From contig OX387201.1 in the NCBI GenBank assembly GCA_947561715.1, positions 4,730,001-4,794,000 of the forward strand: DNA of 64,000 bases, in the 5' to 3' direction. The notes under the pieces are model-generated. The model was not told the DNA's origin and did not search any database. It worked only from the letters and a program-made list of their open reading frames with translations. The position numbers and the translations under genes were made by a program. Of this stretch, positions 22,590 through 34,075 are shown piece after piece. Source of the DNA: Ascidia mentula (lineage: Eukaryota > Chordata > Ascidiacea > Phlebobranchia > Ascidiidae). Within the stretch, counting starts at the first letter, position 1. The number at the start of each line of letters is the position of its first letter.

Positions 22590-22810
22590 TAATTTTAACT
22601 TACCCATGTTCACGACCCCTTGGACTCCCACAACCGACCTTGCACTGATATTCGCACCTTGCAAGTTCATTTTTTTTTAACTTGCTGGTCTTGTATACTG
22701 CACACAGAAATATTAAATGGTTTCGTGAAAAGGCTGTTTAATTTTTGTGTCTCTTCCACCTGTGAAAAGTGTTGTCATTAAAGTTAGCAGACGTGGTGTA
22801 TAATTATTGT
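22590..22810 (-). pseudogene. Relic exons 1 and 2 of the motif family
   Basis: At about 22755-22800 the minus strand resembles exon 1 (N-F-N-D-N-T-F) but lacks the ATG (ACG in its place). At 22610-22700 there is an exon-2-like segment with an acceptor (tgtgcag/tatacaag) and a donor (catgg/gtaagt) but a shifted frame. A CRE-like word lies upstream at 22878-22890. The locus appears dead. Confidence 0.5.
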
Positions 22811-24117
22811 TCAAGCATACGAAAGATGTTTTTTTCATCAGTTTATTTAGTAAAAGTAGACCCACATACGACTGATATGACGTAAGCAAGTTCTCATTTT
22901 AGCCTGAGCGTTGTTTTTCCCATGTATTCAAACCTACACTAAACCCAATGACAAAAACCTTTTGATTTTGAATATATCTCTTGGAATGCTGTCACCGAAA
23001 GAATGGCAGTTACGAAAACTTTGCTTGAAATGAGTAACGTGGTAAGCGAATGAAGAATACAGCAAATATAGTCAACAGCCAGCATTCTTCGTCGAAAATG
23101 CATGTGAACCCCCAAAAAGGATTTTTAACTCGTAGGTCAACCGTGACTCCATTATCTATGCAGCTATACCTCGCTTTGTGTTCTTTATTATTTTAGCAAG
23201 CAAATTGGCTGTCAATATGATATGTTCCCATAACTGTTTATTTTTACTTGCTTTGTGTATGGAGCTATTGCATATTGCATAAACGGCAATTTCAGAATTC
23301 CTGGCAGTATTTTCCACAATACGATTTGACACAACACTTTTCTCCTGTTTTGTATTTTAGAGGTTCAGATGCATATTTTTAACTTCCCATATTTGAAGTA
23401 ATGAAGTTACACAGAATGAACACAATAATATGATATAATCCAGTATAAGATTTCTATTTGAATGATGGTTCATGTGTCTTGAATAATCTTTGCCAGAACT
23501 TGACTGTATTGTTGAGGCAACTTGCACTTACTGCAACTCCGGGGTGCCATCAGCGGTCATTGCCAACCATTAGCATGAATTAATTTTTATCTATTTTTCG
23601 ACCTGTCGATGTATGGATTTTATTTTATAGAAGTACTTTTTGCATTAGGACAAATCTTACAACAACTTTATCAAACAAACACACAACGAATACCAACTGA
23701 TCGTCTAACGTAAGTGTTTTTTACTAAATACACATGCACGTTGCAACGAGGAATGTTTCACTGTCAACTTGGTAAATTATTCTTTGTGTTTACTGAGAAG
23801 TTGGGCAGGCGGAAAAATCAATCAAACATCTGATAATTTGTTTTTATTCGCAAAGCATACTACGCTGCAGTAAACAAGGTGTAATTGGTGTAAAAATTAC
23901 AGATGTCAAAGGTAGAGTATGATCGTTTTGTTTTCCTTACGAAAAATTGATGCCACCTGCATACCAAATTATTTAATTTTAGAAATAGTTTATCTTTTAG
24001 CATACATTTCGTGCTCAATAACAAAAACGCTGGCATGGATTATACAAAACTAAGGACGTTTAGCAAATTTTAATTGGACTATTTAACCAACATCAGGTAC
24101 ACAGCTTTTCTACTTGC
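22811..24117. other. Intergenic, dispersed family flanks
   Basis: About 1.3 kb. The region 23280-23600 is a diverged copy of 9750-10050 and 28560-28890 ('gcaatttcagaa', 'ttgccaacaatgggcat'-like words). Beyond the CRE-like site I see no gene. Confidence 0.4.
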
Positions 24118-24541
24118 CTGCATTTTCAACGTTTCCCACAACACCAACCTTTTCGTATTTAATATTTTGGGGTCCTGCGGAATATAAATAAACTTAAACT
24201 TTATAATGTCAACGTCTTTGCCTGCAAGGTTGTGTTTGACTTAAATGTATTAGGTTGGCCTAGAGTGTAGAGTTGATTTGTGTGATTTTTTCACAATTGT
24301 ACATCAACTGTTTAATTGATACAGCAGATCCAAAGGAAATTATTGAGAGAACGTCAGTTCATCGAAACAATATACAATCCAATATTAAAAAAACTTGACC
24401 GTAGCCAATTTTACATGAACGTAAAATTGGATTACCCTGATTTACAGTCCCATGGTCACCAACGTTTGCAGCGTGAACTGTTGCACCAGAAAAATTATAC
24501 TTTGACCCACCGTATGAGTCACCAGTGCATGTGTTGTGGCC
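24118..24541 (-). pseudogene. Isolated motif exons, one frameshifted
   Basis: 24541-24436 is a motif exon (G-D-S-Y-G-G-S-K-Y-N-F-S-G ... N-V-G-D-H-G-T-V-N-Q) with a 4-nt gain near its start relative to its paralogs, so the frame from the acceptor is broken. 24174-24118 is an intact V-V-G-N-V-E-N-A exon with the family GC donor. No start exon or ZU5 exon is next to them; the LINE lies immediately upstream in gene direction. Confidence 0.55.
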
Positions 24542-24664
24542 CTGAGTAAACAAATTTGAAATTAGCAAAAATGTTTTCGTTGTTTCCAGTGGGAAATATA
24601 AAGTTTCGTTTCTTTTTTTAACTTTGTGGTCAAAAGGTTACAAGGTTACAAAGCTACGGTTTTC

Positions 24665-26200
24665 GATGTAAGGTGTTTCATTTCTTCAAAAACTACCTAC
24701 AGGGCCGCAGTCAATATACCACAATAAACTCGGAGCAATCCACATTAAAAGACGTATTATATGGAATTCCTCAAGACAGCATCCTGGGGCCATTGCTTTT
24801 CATTATTTACATAAATGAAATACCGGACGTCACCTCCATGCACTCAACCATATTCGCTGATGACACCTGTCTTTGGTTATCAAACTCAGACCCAGCAAAA
24901 TTAAGCCAAGAAGCTAATTTACAAATGAACCGCATACACCAATGGCTTTGTGCTAATAAATTATCATTAAACTGTAAAAAAACAAATTTCATAATTTTCA
25001 CAAAAAACAAGAATTACAACTGGTCAACTGTTCAGGTGCTTGTAAATGGGAGTCCTCTCACACAAATATCCAATGTGCAGTATCTTGGTATAACTATAGA
25101 TAATAATCTAACATGGCAAAATCATACAACAAAAGTTGCAAAAAAGTTGGCACAGTCTGCAGGAGCTATGCTAAGCTGAAAAATTATGTAAATAAATCAA
25201 CGCTTCGTGCAGTTTATTTCACTTTAGTTCATCCTCATTTGCTTTACGGACTGTTAATTTGGGGTTTTGCACCCTCCACATACTTACAACCAGTTTTATC
25301 CCAACAAAACAGAATCATAAAAATAATGCCAAACAGCCCTTACAGGGCACATCATGGGCCCTTGTTTCATCAACTCAAAATATTGCCTCTTAAAAAAATG
25401 CACATCTTACAAATCTCTATGTTTGCCTTTAAATATTTCAACCATACCTTGCCGTCAGTTTTTAAAGACAAATATTTGCGTATCAAACAAGTCCATCACC
25501 ACAACACACGTTCCGCCACAACAACAGCTCTACACCTCCCCAGTGTGCGCACAACCACCTGTCAAAAATCATTAAATTATTTCTCAGTTATTGTTTGGAA
25601 TCACCTACCAGAACAAATTAAAAAGTACAGCTTACATAGTTTTAAAAGAGGGGTTATTTCATTGTTGGCCAAGGATGCCTTTGTTATACAACCTCATTTC
25701 CTGTAATTTCCACGTGGTCTTGTTCAACTTGTTTTTGTTTTGATTACGAAATTCATGCTTTAGGGACTATTTACTGTGTTTACTTCATTATTGCCTTATT
25801 GTACTTGTTGCCTCCAACCCTACTTTACATCAACTGCTAATTATTTGATTATACTGGATAAGAAAATTACTTTCGCTTCAGGCTGTATTTTAAACTGATG
25901 ATTTCTTTTTCGCAAAGTGAGTTTTCACAACGATTCGCCAATGCAATTATTTGTGCTTTTTTTTTTTCAAAATTACTTTGCTTTATTCAGCAATTATGAT
26001 GCTTTCTTTATTTTTTTGCAATTATTTCTTGTACTTTTTTTCTGTGCCTCATTTTGGAATTATTGTGTTTGTTTTCTTTTGAAACTAGCGTAATGTCTGC
26101 TTCCTGGAAATCAGTGGTACTGGTGGTTGATAAAGGATTTTTGTGTCCTATAGCCAGCATCACCCGCTGTACACAAAATATGCACATTACTTTATTTTAT
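24665..26200 (+). mobile_element. 5'-truncated non-LTR retrotransposon (LINE), reverse transcriptase fragment
   Basis: The frame 24673-25179 holds reverse transcriptase blocks G-I-P-Q-D-S-I-L-G-P-L-L-F, then F-A-D-D-T (the Y/F-A-D-D active site), N-K-L-S-L-N-C-K-K-T and Y-L-G-I-T-I-D. The frame 25113-25706 carries the C-terminal part (H-P-H-L-L-Y-G-L-L-I-W-G). The two parts are out of frame with each other near 25170, so a single-base change separates them. Domains 5' of the palm are missing. The arrangement suits the CR1/L2/Jockey group; I do not assign the clade. The 3' limit (about 26200) is taken from where the segmental duplication begins. Confidence 0.8.
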
Positions 26201-26580
26201 TTTAATTCGCGGAAATAAACGTTGACCGAGCACATATGTTACAACTATCTTAACTTCCTCGTTTAATTAGAACTTGCTGTTGCAACTTTTGCTATAGTGT
26301 AACTAAAAAGCCGAAATGTACGAGTATTTATTCTCAAGAAACCAAGTGAATGGCGACACATTCCGGCGTTATGTTTCGACACACGAAAAACGTCGATATT
26401 TATTTTCTGCACCAAAATGCCGTATTCCTTCAGCGTCTATATTCGACTTAAATTTAACGAGAAGATTTAAACCATGGTGTATGAAAGGTTTGCAACACAA
26501 CATACCACAGATGGCTGTTATTTGGTGTTATACATAAAAAAACACGCAGATCGTCAAATAGTGTTGTTGTGACTTACGAC

Positions 26581-26772
26581 ATGCATGTCAAATTGTATGT
26601 ATTTGTGCTGTGCTTTAACTATGTTTACGCCCAACCTGATAAATTTGTTACCATTAATAAAGCAAATAAATATAACGCAGTGTCTCCCGACTTTTATAAA
26701 GTGGCGACGCACTCAAAAACATATTATGATTTCCATGTCAAATATAGCTGCACTCTGACCTCTTGTGGCTGA
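26581..26772 (+). CDS. Small secreted peptide candidate, 63 aa
   Basis: Paralog of 7783-7980. Signal peptide M-H-V-K-L-Y-V-F-V-L-C-F-N-Y then V-Y-A-Q; the mature part is nearly the same (D-F-H-V-K-Y-S-C-T-L-T-S-C-G), with substitutions S-A-V-V to N-A-V-S and Y-E-V to Y-K-V. The hydrophobic core is two residues shorter, from an in-frame deletion. Kept frame in both duplicates is the main argument for coding. Function unknown. Confidence 0.5.
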   Translation: MHVKLYVFVLCFNYVYAQPDKFVTINKANKYNAVSPDFYKVATHSKTYYDFHVKYSCTLTSCG

Positions 26773-27004
26773 AATTTTATTCATCTATCCATATAAAAGC
26801 ATCCGTTACTTAATGCAACAAAACAAACCATAGTTTTACAATAAAAATTAGAAAAGTAATTGCAAACAAATGTATTTACATGCGAAAATTAACCGTAGAA
26901 ATGAACTGTCGTAACATCAGGTCTGTTCTTTGCAATTACTTGTTTGGTGCAGATAAAAGCAGTAAAGAATTTGTTGTTTAATAATGGAAATTAGAGAACA
27001 TAAT

Positions 27005-27938
27005 TTAAGTTTCGTCCATAGGCTCCATGCTTTTGGTTTCCTTTTGCATATTTCGTGGCCGTTGATTTCTTTGTTGTTTTTCTAAAATAATATAATCCCC
27101 CGTTTACTTAATGCAACCGGAACATACATCGTAGAAATGGAGCAACAAGATATATGAGAATACCTGAAGTACTTTAAGTGCATTACTTTTAGTTTAACAA
27201 CAAACTGTGTTTCGAACAAAATGATTTATCCGTCATGAAATTACAGGAACATAACCACAGTATTAGAAATCATTGATAAGACGAGAAACTGTTTGTTATT
27301 TTATAAACAAATTCACATACTTAATACCGAAGTTGCAAGTTTAAGTTTCAAGTAAGTAGGCTATAGTCTTACGTTTGAGCCAGCTGGCTGTACATTGTGT
27401 ACTAATACAATCACTACCAATTGCACTTACTTATACGAAGATGGTTAGTTATACTTTTGACATTTTTCAAAAATTAGTAATACTACTATTTGCGTAATAT
27501 TTGCAGTACCATCTCTGGCATCATTTTTGTCCTCCGTTCTCTCACGTCTTTCATTTGTCTCGCGTTGGGGTGGTACTAAATTTACAAAAAAAAGTTATTA
27601 GCATCGAACCAAATCACAACAAAACAAAGTAAGTTAATATGCGTTACATTTGGCAACAACGTATATAATTAAATTCAAGTGATAATTACCCATATTCACA
27701 TTGTTTTTGTCACCGATGCTTCCCGCTTGAATTGGACCTTGGAAGTTAAATTTGCTTTGTTTTTGTCCTATACACAAACCATGTAAATTCACTATTGAAT
27801 GTAGACTGGAAGATATATAAGATCACTGATAAAGACAAATACCCTATTATTAACCCTATTTACTCAACAAAATTATAAAACCAAAATGACTTATGTGTGT
27901 ATATAATTACCTTGTTGGTTATTGGGCGGTGTCGCCAT
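27005..27938 (-). CDS. Duplicate of the 82-aa motif protein, 4 exons
   Basis: Exons 27938-27911, 27767-27690, 27575-27510 and 27081-27005, each the same length as its partner at 9107-8213, all phase 1, stop conserved. Exon 1 is unchanged. The motif has diverged to G-P-I-Q-A-G-S-I-G-D-K-N-N-V-N-M, keeping G-S-I-G-D and the hydrophobic alternation. The tail reads K-E-T-K-S-M-E-P-M-D-E-T. Equal exon lengths and mostly conservative changes suggest that both duplicates are, or recently were, functional. Confidence 0.65.
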
Positions 27939-29819
27939 TTTACCAAGAAGTAAAAAGTTACGAACTATAAACTGACAAAACAAAAATACGGGAATAATGC
28001 AATTGAACTTATTATTATAAAGTACTTTTTCAAATACCAATTATTAAAGCTGCACAAGTGAAAAAGTCCTGTGTTACTGTAAGTCTAAATCTGTACCTGA
28101 AAATCGGGTTACTACAACTGTACAGTCAACTGGTACTGAAGGCTAGCGCAAAGCAGTTCACAAATACTTCACGCTTTGCTTCACATGTTTAGCTACTGGG
28201 TAACGGACGGTAACATGATCTTTTTACCTTTAAAACTATTTGGATGGAAAACTGCAAACTTAACCATGTAAAGCTTTCTTGATATTTAGGCCCTAGTCTT
28301 TGTCAAGTAAGCACACATATAGTTGTTGTTCTGGTTCCCCTTCTCGTGTTGCTTCTAAACTGTTTCAATATTTGTTGCGCTCGAAAAAATTGTTCGACTT
28401 ACCATATTAAAGCAAAGCGCAAAGCAGTGTTATATTAAATGCTAACTCTACTTAAACCCGCATTTATTGTCAAACATGACAGTTAAACAACAGACAAGAA
28501 CGTTTTTGTTGGTTGGTCAATCGTGACTTAATGCCGCGCTACTTATGTGAAGAACTTACATGTTGAATAAGCGGCAATTTCAGAAATAATGGCAGTGTTT
28601 TCCACAAAACCTGATACAAGCGTCATTGTCGCAGTAAAAATAATTGTATAATATATAAATTTAAACTAATACACCAACGTTCATTTTTACCGCCTGTTAC
28701 GTTTTACTACACCAGGATTCGAACCCGTGTTATCCTGCTCATGAAACCCGTCTGAAATTTTTACTGGCGATGTGGTTCATGTGCCTTGGGTAATCTCGCC
28801 AAGACTTGTCAACCTGTGGGCACTTGTACTTATTGCAACTCCGATGTACCAGTAGCCGCAATTGCCAACAATGGGCATAAACTCAATTAGTAATTTTTGT
28901 ATCCAGTTTTCAATCTGTCGCTGTGTTAACAATTATCTCACTTTGCCATAGGCTGGCTTCAAATTTTGACAAATAGCAAGGGATTAGTAATTAAGTATTA
29001 AGTTTCAAATTGTGTGAAAATTAGTGAAAGTTTCAAATAGCAGTCTGCTGATTTTAGTGAAATTAACTGAAAGTTTCAAATTGCAGTCAGCTGATTTGTT
29101 AGTAATTATTTGCTGTACATTGTTGATTTAGGCACTGGAATTTATCGTTTACTGCGATTAGTAATTATAACAGTTTCAAACAATTTTCAAAATTCAGTTG
29201 TCAAGTTTTTTTTAATTATTGTTAGTGTCATGATTTTAGACATTGCTATGCAAGACAATGTTGCCATACAATTCTCCAATAGGTTGAAAATAAAGCATTT
29301 TCAAAAAACTTCCAAATAATCATTGATTTTATTGATATTTAGAACATTGATTACATATAGTAGTAAATGTTTTGTTGGAGAGCTACGACAGCCTAGACAG
29401 AAATGCAAACAGTTTTACAAAAGGTTGCACCATCTTGTAGAATTCCCACTTTTACTTTCTTCCCTGCGAGATTCAAAGAACAAGTTTAATATTGAGCTTA
29501 TATTCAAGCTACAAGGTCTCATTAGTGCAAGTCTTGACTGAGTCTGGTCGATTAAGACTAGCCAGACAACAGGTTTTTACACTTTGTGGGAGTAAAAATC
29601 GATTTTTCATCATCTGCACTGCTAATACGTTATATAGGCAGAAACAGCGTACACTATATGTGCAAATCACTGATCGTACTTAAATTACCATTGGTGTTTT
29701 ACCCCACTGTGAATTACTCTGTATAAGCGGATGATTTGAAGAGTTGTGTTACAGACATACGCAACTCTAGCGAAATGTTTGGTTGGGACCATCACATTTT
29801 AACTGTTCAATTATCTTAC
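27939..29819. other. Intergenic counterpart of 9108-10887
   Basis: Same content as its partner, including the tRNA-like B-box word on the minus strand near 28718-28730, plus an extra local duplication of 'gtgaaagtttcaaat' near 29010-29090. No gene supported. Confidence 0.4.
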
Positions 29820-31034
29820 CTGTCTTCCTCCCTACTTTCATTATGTCTTCCCTGACCTAAATACCAAAATACATTAGAAAAATCGTTAGTAAACATACAA
29901 GGAAAAAGAAGTTAACGTCAACAATCCTGCTAAGTTTTAAAATCACAAAAACGAGACAAACATTTGCTACTGCAACTCAAATGAGAGCTCCGCTGCGTTT
30001 CGCTTTCGCCAACTGCAATTGGTCTGACCACAGCATAAAACCTACAGGTGCTTGTTAGCCCACCGCTAGGTGTCGCAAAATCATTTTTCTTTTGCAGGGC
30101 GGCGAAGGATGACCTGGGGTCAATCCCGGAAAACAGCTGTTTTAAGGAATGTCTTTGGTCCCCAAATCTAAGCACTTATGGCGAGACATGAGTAAACGTA
30201 ATTCCACTGTGGGTAACTACACGAACTGTTTTTGCCTCGAAGATGTGTGAAAACAACAGTGGCAGCTTTATTTTTTACGATATTATTTTAACCCGACGCG
30301 GTGATGTTTGACCTGCAGTGGGAGCTTGGTATGAAGTACTCTCAGAGACAGGGATATTTTCAGGTTGACCCCCATCTGTATTTTCTTCTATAGGAGTAAA
30401 GTAAGTGTTTTTTCTACTTCAGAGATAGCTATAAATCTGCATTAAAATTAATTGGTTTTAGGAAAAGGGGTATATTTTTAAAGTGAACACAGCCTGCTGA
30501 TCAGTATCATCATATCAGGAGTCAATAAGCTACTACTTTGCATAAATATATCAATACATGAACTTTTTGACACTTTAACTAGATCCATGCAAATACTGAG
30601 ACCAAACATCAATCGTCTTACTTATTTCATCTTCAGTTTCTTGCCTGTTTTTCTCGTCTTGTGGCTTTCGAGTAGTTGGTGGAACACCTGTTGTATAGAA
30701 CCTATGTTAGATACAACGGATTCAATCATGAAAATATAATGATAAACGATGGCCTCGTCCCCAATATTTTTGGCGTCGACAGTTGCATCAGTGAAATCTA
30801 ATTTTTGTCGTTTGTACTTGTCAACTACGTGCAGATGACCTACAACAACACAATTACAGAGCACAGCCTCCAGAAGGTTTTCTACGTCTGCTGTTTTAAT
30901 TCCACTGTAGAAAAATTTTTTCGTTTTTTATAGTACTATTATTTTTTCACCTGAACTTGATCCAGCATCTGATTCCTGATTGCTTTTCCTGACTCTTTTC
31001 CTCTTAGTCTCATTTACTTTCTGAGGTGCAGCTG
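29820..31034 (-). CDS. Exon-cassette cluster, second copy
   Basis: Exons 31034-30951 (A-A-A/P-Q-K-V-N-E-T, charged), about 30839-30748 (H-L-H-V-V-D-K-Y ... N-I-G-D-E-A-I-V), 30687-30622 (V-P-P-T-T-R-K-P), 30387-30313 (E-N-T-D-G-G-Q) and 29856-29820. They match the cluster at 10888-12142 exon by exon. They may form the 3' part of a transcript that begins in the array above 31 kb, since the next exon upstream (G-S-R-N-E-R-L-K-G-Q-Q, about 31157-31092) ends in a compatible phase. No start codon exon identified. Confidence 0.4.
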
Positions 31035-32202
31035 CTGTTTGTGTAAAGTGTTTTTAGCTATTGTATGACATTAATTAGGGTAAATACTTACGACGTTTTG
31101 CAGGTTTTGAACTATTTGATCTGTTTTGTTGACCTTTTAACCGCTCGTTTCGAGAACCTGAAGAAATGTACAAACTTTGAATAGATTTTTTGGACATTGG
31201 TACCATAAAACATAATAATGCATGCAGCTGTTTTAAATGATACAGAAGATCCCATGAAAATTGTCCAGAAAACATCAGTTCATCGAAATGTCGTAGTAGT
31301 TACACAAATTAAACGTTTGTTACTGCAAATCAAATGAAAGCTTCGCTGCGTTTCGCTTTCGCCAACTGCAATTGGTCTGACCACAGCATAAAACCTACGG
31401 ATGCATTTTTCCTTTGCAGGGCGGCGAAGGAAAACCTGGGTTCAAATCCCGGTGAGGTAAAAAACAAGTAAAAAAAACAAGTAAAGAAACGGGATTAAAG
31501 AAAACCTGATCGGGATTGGTGTCTAGGATATCCTGGGTTCGAATCCCGATGCGGTATGGAAAGTTTTGTTATATTTTTTGGTCCGAGAAGCAATTTTCAG
31601 CTTAAAAACTGCTTAAGTTCGTTCATTATTTATTGGCCCGAGATCAAGGAATTTACGACAGTGGATGATGTGTATAAAAAGTTTCACCAAGAAAATTTCA
31701 TGAGACACTTTCACCCAAAAATCAAATATTTTTTTAAATTCGCACAAAGAAAAAACTGCTGTTTTAGGAAATGTCTTTGGTCCCCAAACCTAAGCACTTA
31801 TGTCGAGACACATGAGTAAACGTAATTCCACTGTGGGCAACTACAGGAAATGCTGCTGTTTGTGCAAAGTGTTTTTTGTGATTGTATGACTTTAATTAGG
31901 GTAACTACTTACGACGTTGTGCAGGTTTTGAACTATTTGGTCTGTTTTGTTGATCTTTTAACCGCTCATTTCGAGAACCTGCAGAAATGTACAAACTTTG
32001 AATAGATTTTTTGGGCATTGGTACCATAAAACATAATTATGCATGCAGCTGTTTTTTGAGGAATGTCTTTGGTCCCAAAATCTAAGCACTTATGGCGCAA
32101 CATGAGTAAACGTAATTGCACTGTGGGCAACTACAGGAACTGCTGCTGTTTGTGTAAAGTGTTTTTAGCGATTGTATGACTTTAATTAGGGTAACTACTT
32201 AC

Positions 32203-32268
32203 GACGTTTTGCAGGTTTTGAACTATTTGGTGTGTTTTGTTGACCTTTTAACCGCTCGTTTCGAGAAC
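32203..32268 (-). CDS. Representative 66-nt cassette exon (G-S-R-N-E-R-L-K-G-Q-Q)
   Basis: One clean example of an exon repeated about 19 times between 31.0 and 48.3 kb. Acceptor cttcag, donor cgtaag, phase 1 on both sides, encoding a basic, Ser/Asn-rich stretch (S-R-N-E-R-L-K-G-Q-Q ... S-S-K-P-A-K-R-R). Depending on the unit, the next acceptor leads either to the A-P-A-K-V-K-E-T exon or to a frame A-V-P-V-V-A-H-S-G-I-T-F-T-H-V with a nearby stop, so copies might act as alternative internal or terminal exons. Splice use is inferred from signals only. Confidence 0.45.
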
Positions 32269-33646
32269 CTGAAGAAATGAACAATCTTTGAATAGATTTT
32301 TTGGACATTGGTACCATAAAACATAATTATGCATGCAGCTGTTTTGAATGATACAGAAGATCCCATGAAAATTGTCCAGAAAACATCAGTTCATCGAAAT
32401 GTCGTAGTAGTTACACAAATTAAACGTTTGTTACTGCAAATCAAATGAAAGCTTCGCTGCGTTTCGCTTTCGCCAACTGCAATTGGTCTGACCACAGCAT
32501 AAAACCTACGGATGCATTTTTCCTTTGCAGGGCGGCGAAGGATAACCTGGGTTCAAATCCCGGTGAGGTAAAAAACAAGTAAAAAAAACAAGTAATGAAA
32601 CGGGATTAAAGAAAACCTGATCGGGATTGGTGTCCAGGATATCCTGGGTTCGAATCCCGATGCGGTATGAAAAGTTTTGTTATACTTTTTGGTCCGAGAA
32701 GCAATTTTCAGCATAAAAACTGCTTAAGTTCGTTCATTATTTATTGGCCCGAGATCAAGGAATTTACGACAGTGGATGATGTGTATAAAAAGTTTCACCA
32801 AGAAAATTTCATGAGACACTTTCACCCAAAAATCAAATATTTTTTTTAATTTCGCACAAAGAAAAAACTGCTGTTTTAGGAAATGTCTTTGGTCCCCAAA
32901 CCTAAGCACTTATGTCGAGACACATAAGTAAACGTAATTCCACTGTGGGCAACTACAGGAACTGCTGCTGTTTGTGTAAAGTGCTTTTAGCAATTGTATG
33001 ACTTTAATTAGGGTAACTACTTACGACGATTTGCAGATTTTGAACTATTTGGTCTGTTTTGTTGATCTTTTAACCGCTCATTTCGAGAACCTGCAGAAAT
33101 GTATAAACTTCAAATAGATATTTTTGGACATTGGTACCATAAAACATTGTTATGCATACAGCTGTTTTAAGGAAAGTCTTTGGTCCAAAAATCTAAGCAA
33201 TTATGGCGAGACATGAGTAAACGTAATTCCACTGTGGGCAACTACAGGAACTGTTTTTGCTTCGAAGATGTGTGAAAACAACAGTGGCAGCTTTATATCA
33301 ACGATATTATTATAACCCGACGCGATAATGCTCGTACCTGTAGTGGGAGCTTGTTCCGAACTACTCTCAGAGACAGAGGTTTTTTCAGGTTGATTACCAT
33401 CTGTATTTTCTCCTGCAAGAGTAAAGTAAGTGTTTTTTCTACTTCAGAGATAGCTAAAAATCTGCATTAAAATTAATTGCTTTTGAAAAAAGAAGTATAT
33501 TTTAAAAGTGAACACAGCCTGCTGATCAGTATCAAAATATCAGGAGTCAATAAGCTACTACTTTGCATAAATTTATCAATACATTAACTTTTTGACACAT
33601 TAACTAGATCAATGTAAATACTGAGACCAAACATCAATCGTCTTAC

Positions 33647-34075
33647 TTATTTCATCTTCAGTTTCTTGCCTGTTTTTCTCGTCTTGTGGCTTTCGAGTAG
33701 TTGGTGGAACACCTGTTGCATAGAACCTATGTTAGACACAAGCGGATTCAATAATGAAAATATAATGTATGAAAATATAATGATAAACGATGGCCTCGTC
33801 CCCAATATTTTTGGCGTCGACAGTTGCATCAGTGAAATCTAATTTCTGTCCTTTGTACTTGTCAACTACGTGCAGATGACCTACAACAACACAATTACAG
33901 AGCACAGCCTCCAGAAGGTTTTCTACGTCTGCTGTTTCAATTCCACTGTAGGAAAAATTTTCACGTTTTTCATAGTACTATTTTTTTTTTTACCTGTACT
34001 TGATCCAGCATCTGATTCTTGATTGCTTTTTCTGACTCTTTTCCTCTCAGTCTCCTTTACTTTCGCAGGTGCAGC
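33647..34075 (-). CDS. Array unit cassette set (first full unit)
   Basis: Contains the A-P-A-K-V-K-E-T exon (about 34075-33992), the diverged motif exon (about 33905-33812, D-F-T-D-A-T-V-D-A-K-N-I-G-D-E) and the V-P-P-T-T-R-K-P exon (to about 33647). The E-N-T-D-G-N-Q-P-E-K exon follows near 33415-33341. The same set recurs about 3.03 kb further on, near 37.1-36.7 kb and 40.1-39.7 kb. The diverged motif retains G-A-T-V/D-A-T-V and N-V-G-D/N-I-G-D but loses the terminal T-V-N-Q-G. Confidence 0.4.

Larger units (their letters stand above)
26222..31037. repeat. Segmental duplication, copy 2 (partner 7420-12145)
   Basis: Collinear with 7420-12145. It extends at its right end directly into the tandem cassette array, whose units contain the same low-complexity exons, so this copy may have been the seed of the array. 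Confidence 0.85.

Noticed and set aside
24307-24549. Plus-strand frame over the motif exon near the LINE
   Set aside because: It is the antisense of a family exon, not an independent gene.
24665-26200. LTR element or retrovirus at the reverse transcriptase frames
   Set aside because: The reverse transcriptase motifs are of non-LTR type and no long terminal repeats, protease or integrase are present.
31508-31552. A functional tRNA gene at the hairpin words
   Set aside because: The T-arm/B-box word is present, but I cannot fold acceptor, D and anticodon arms of normal length around it.
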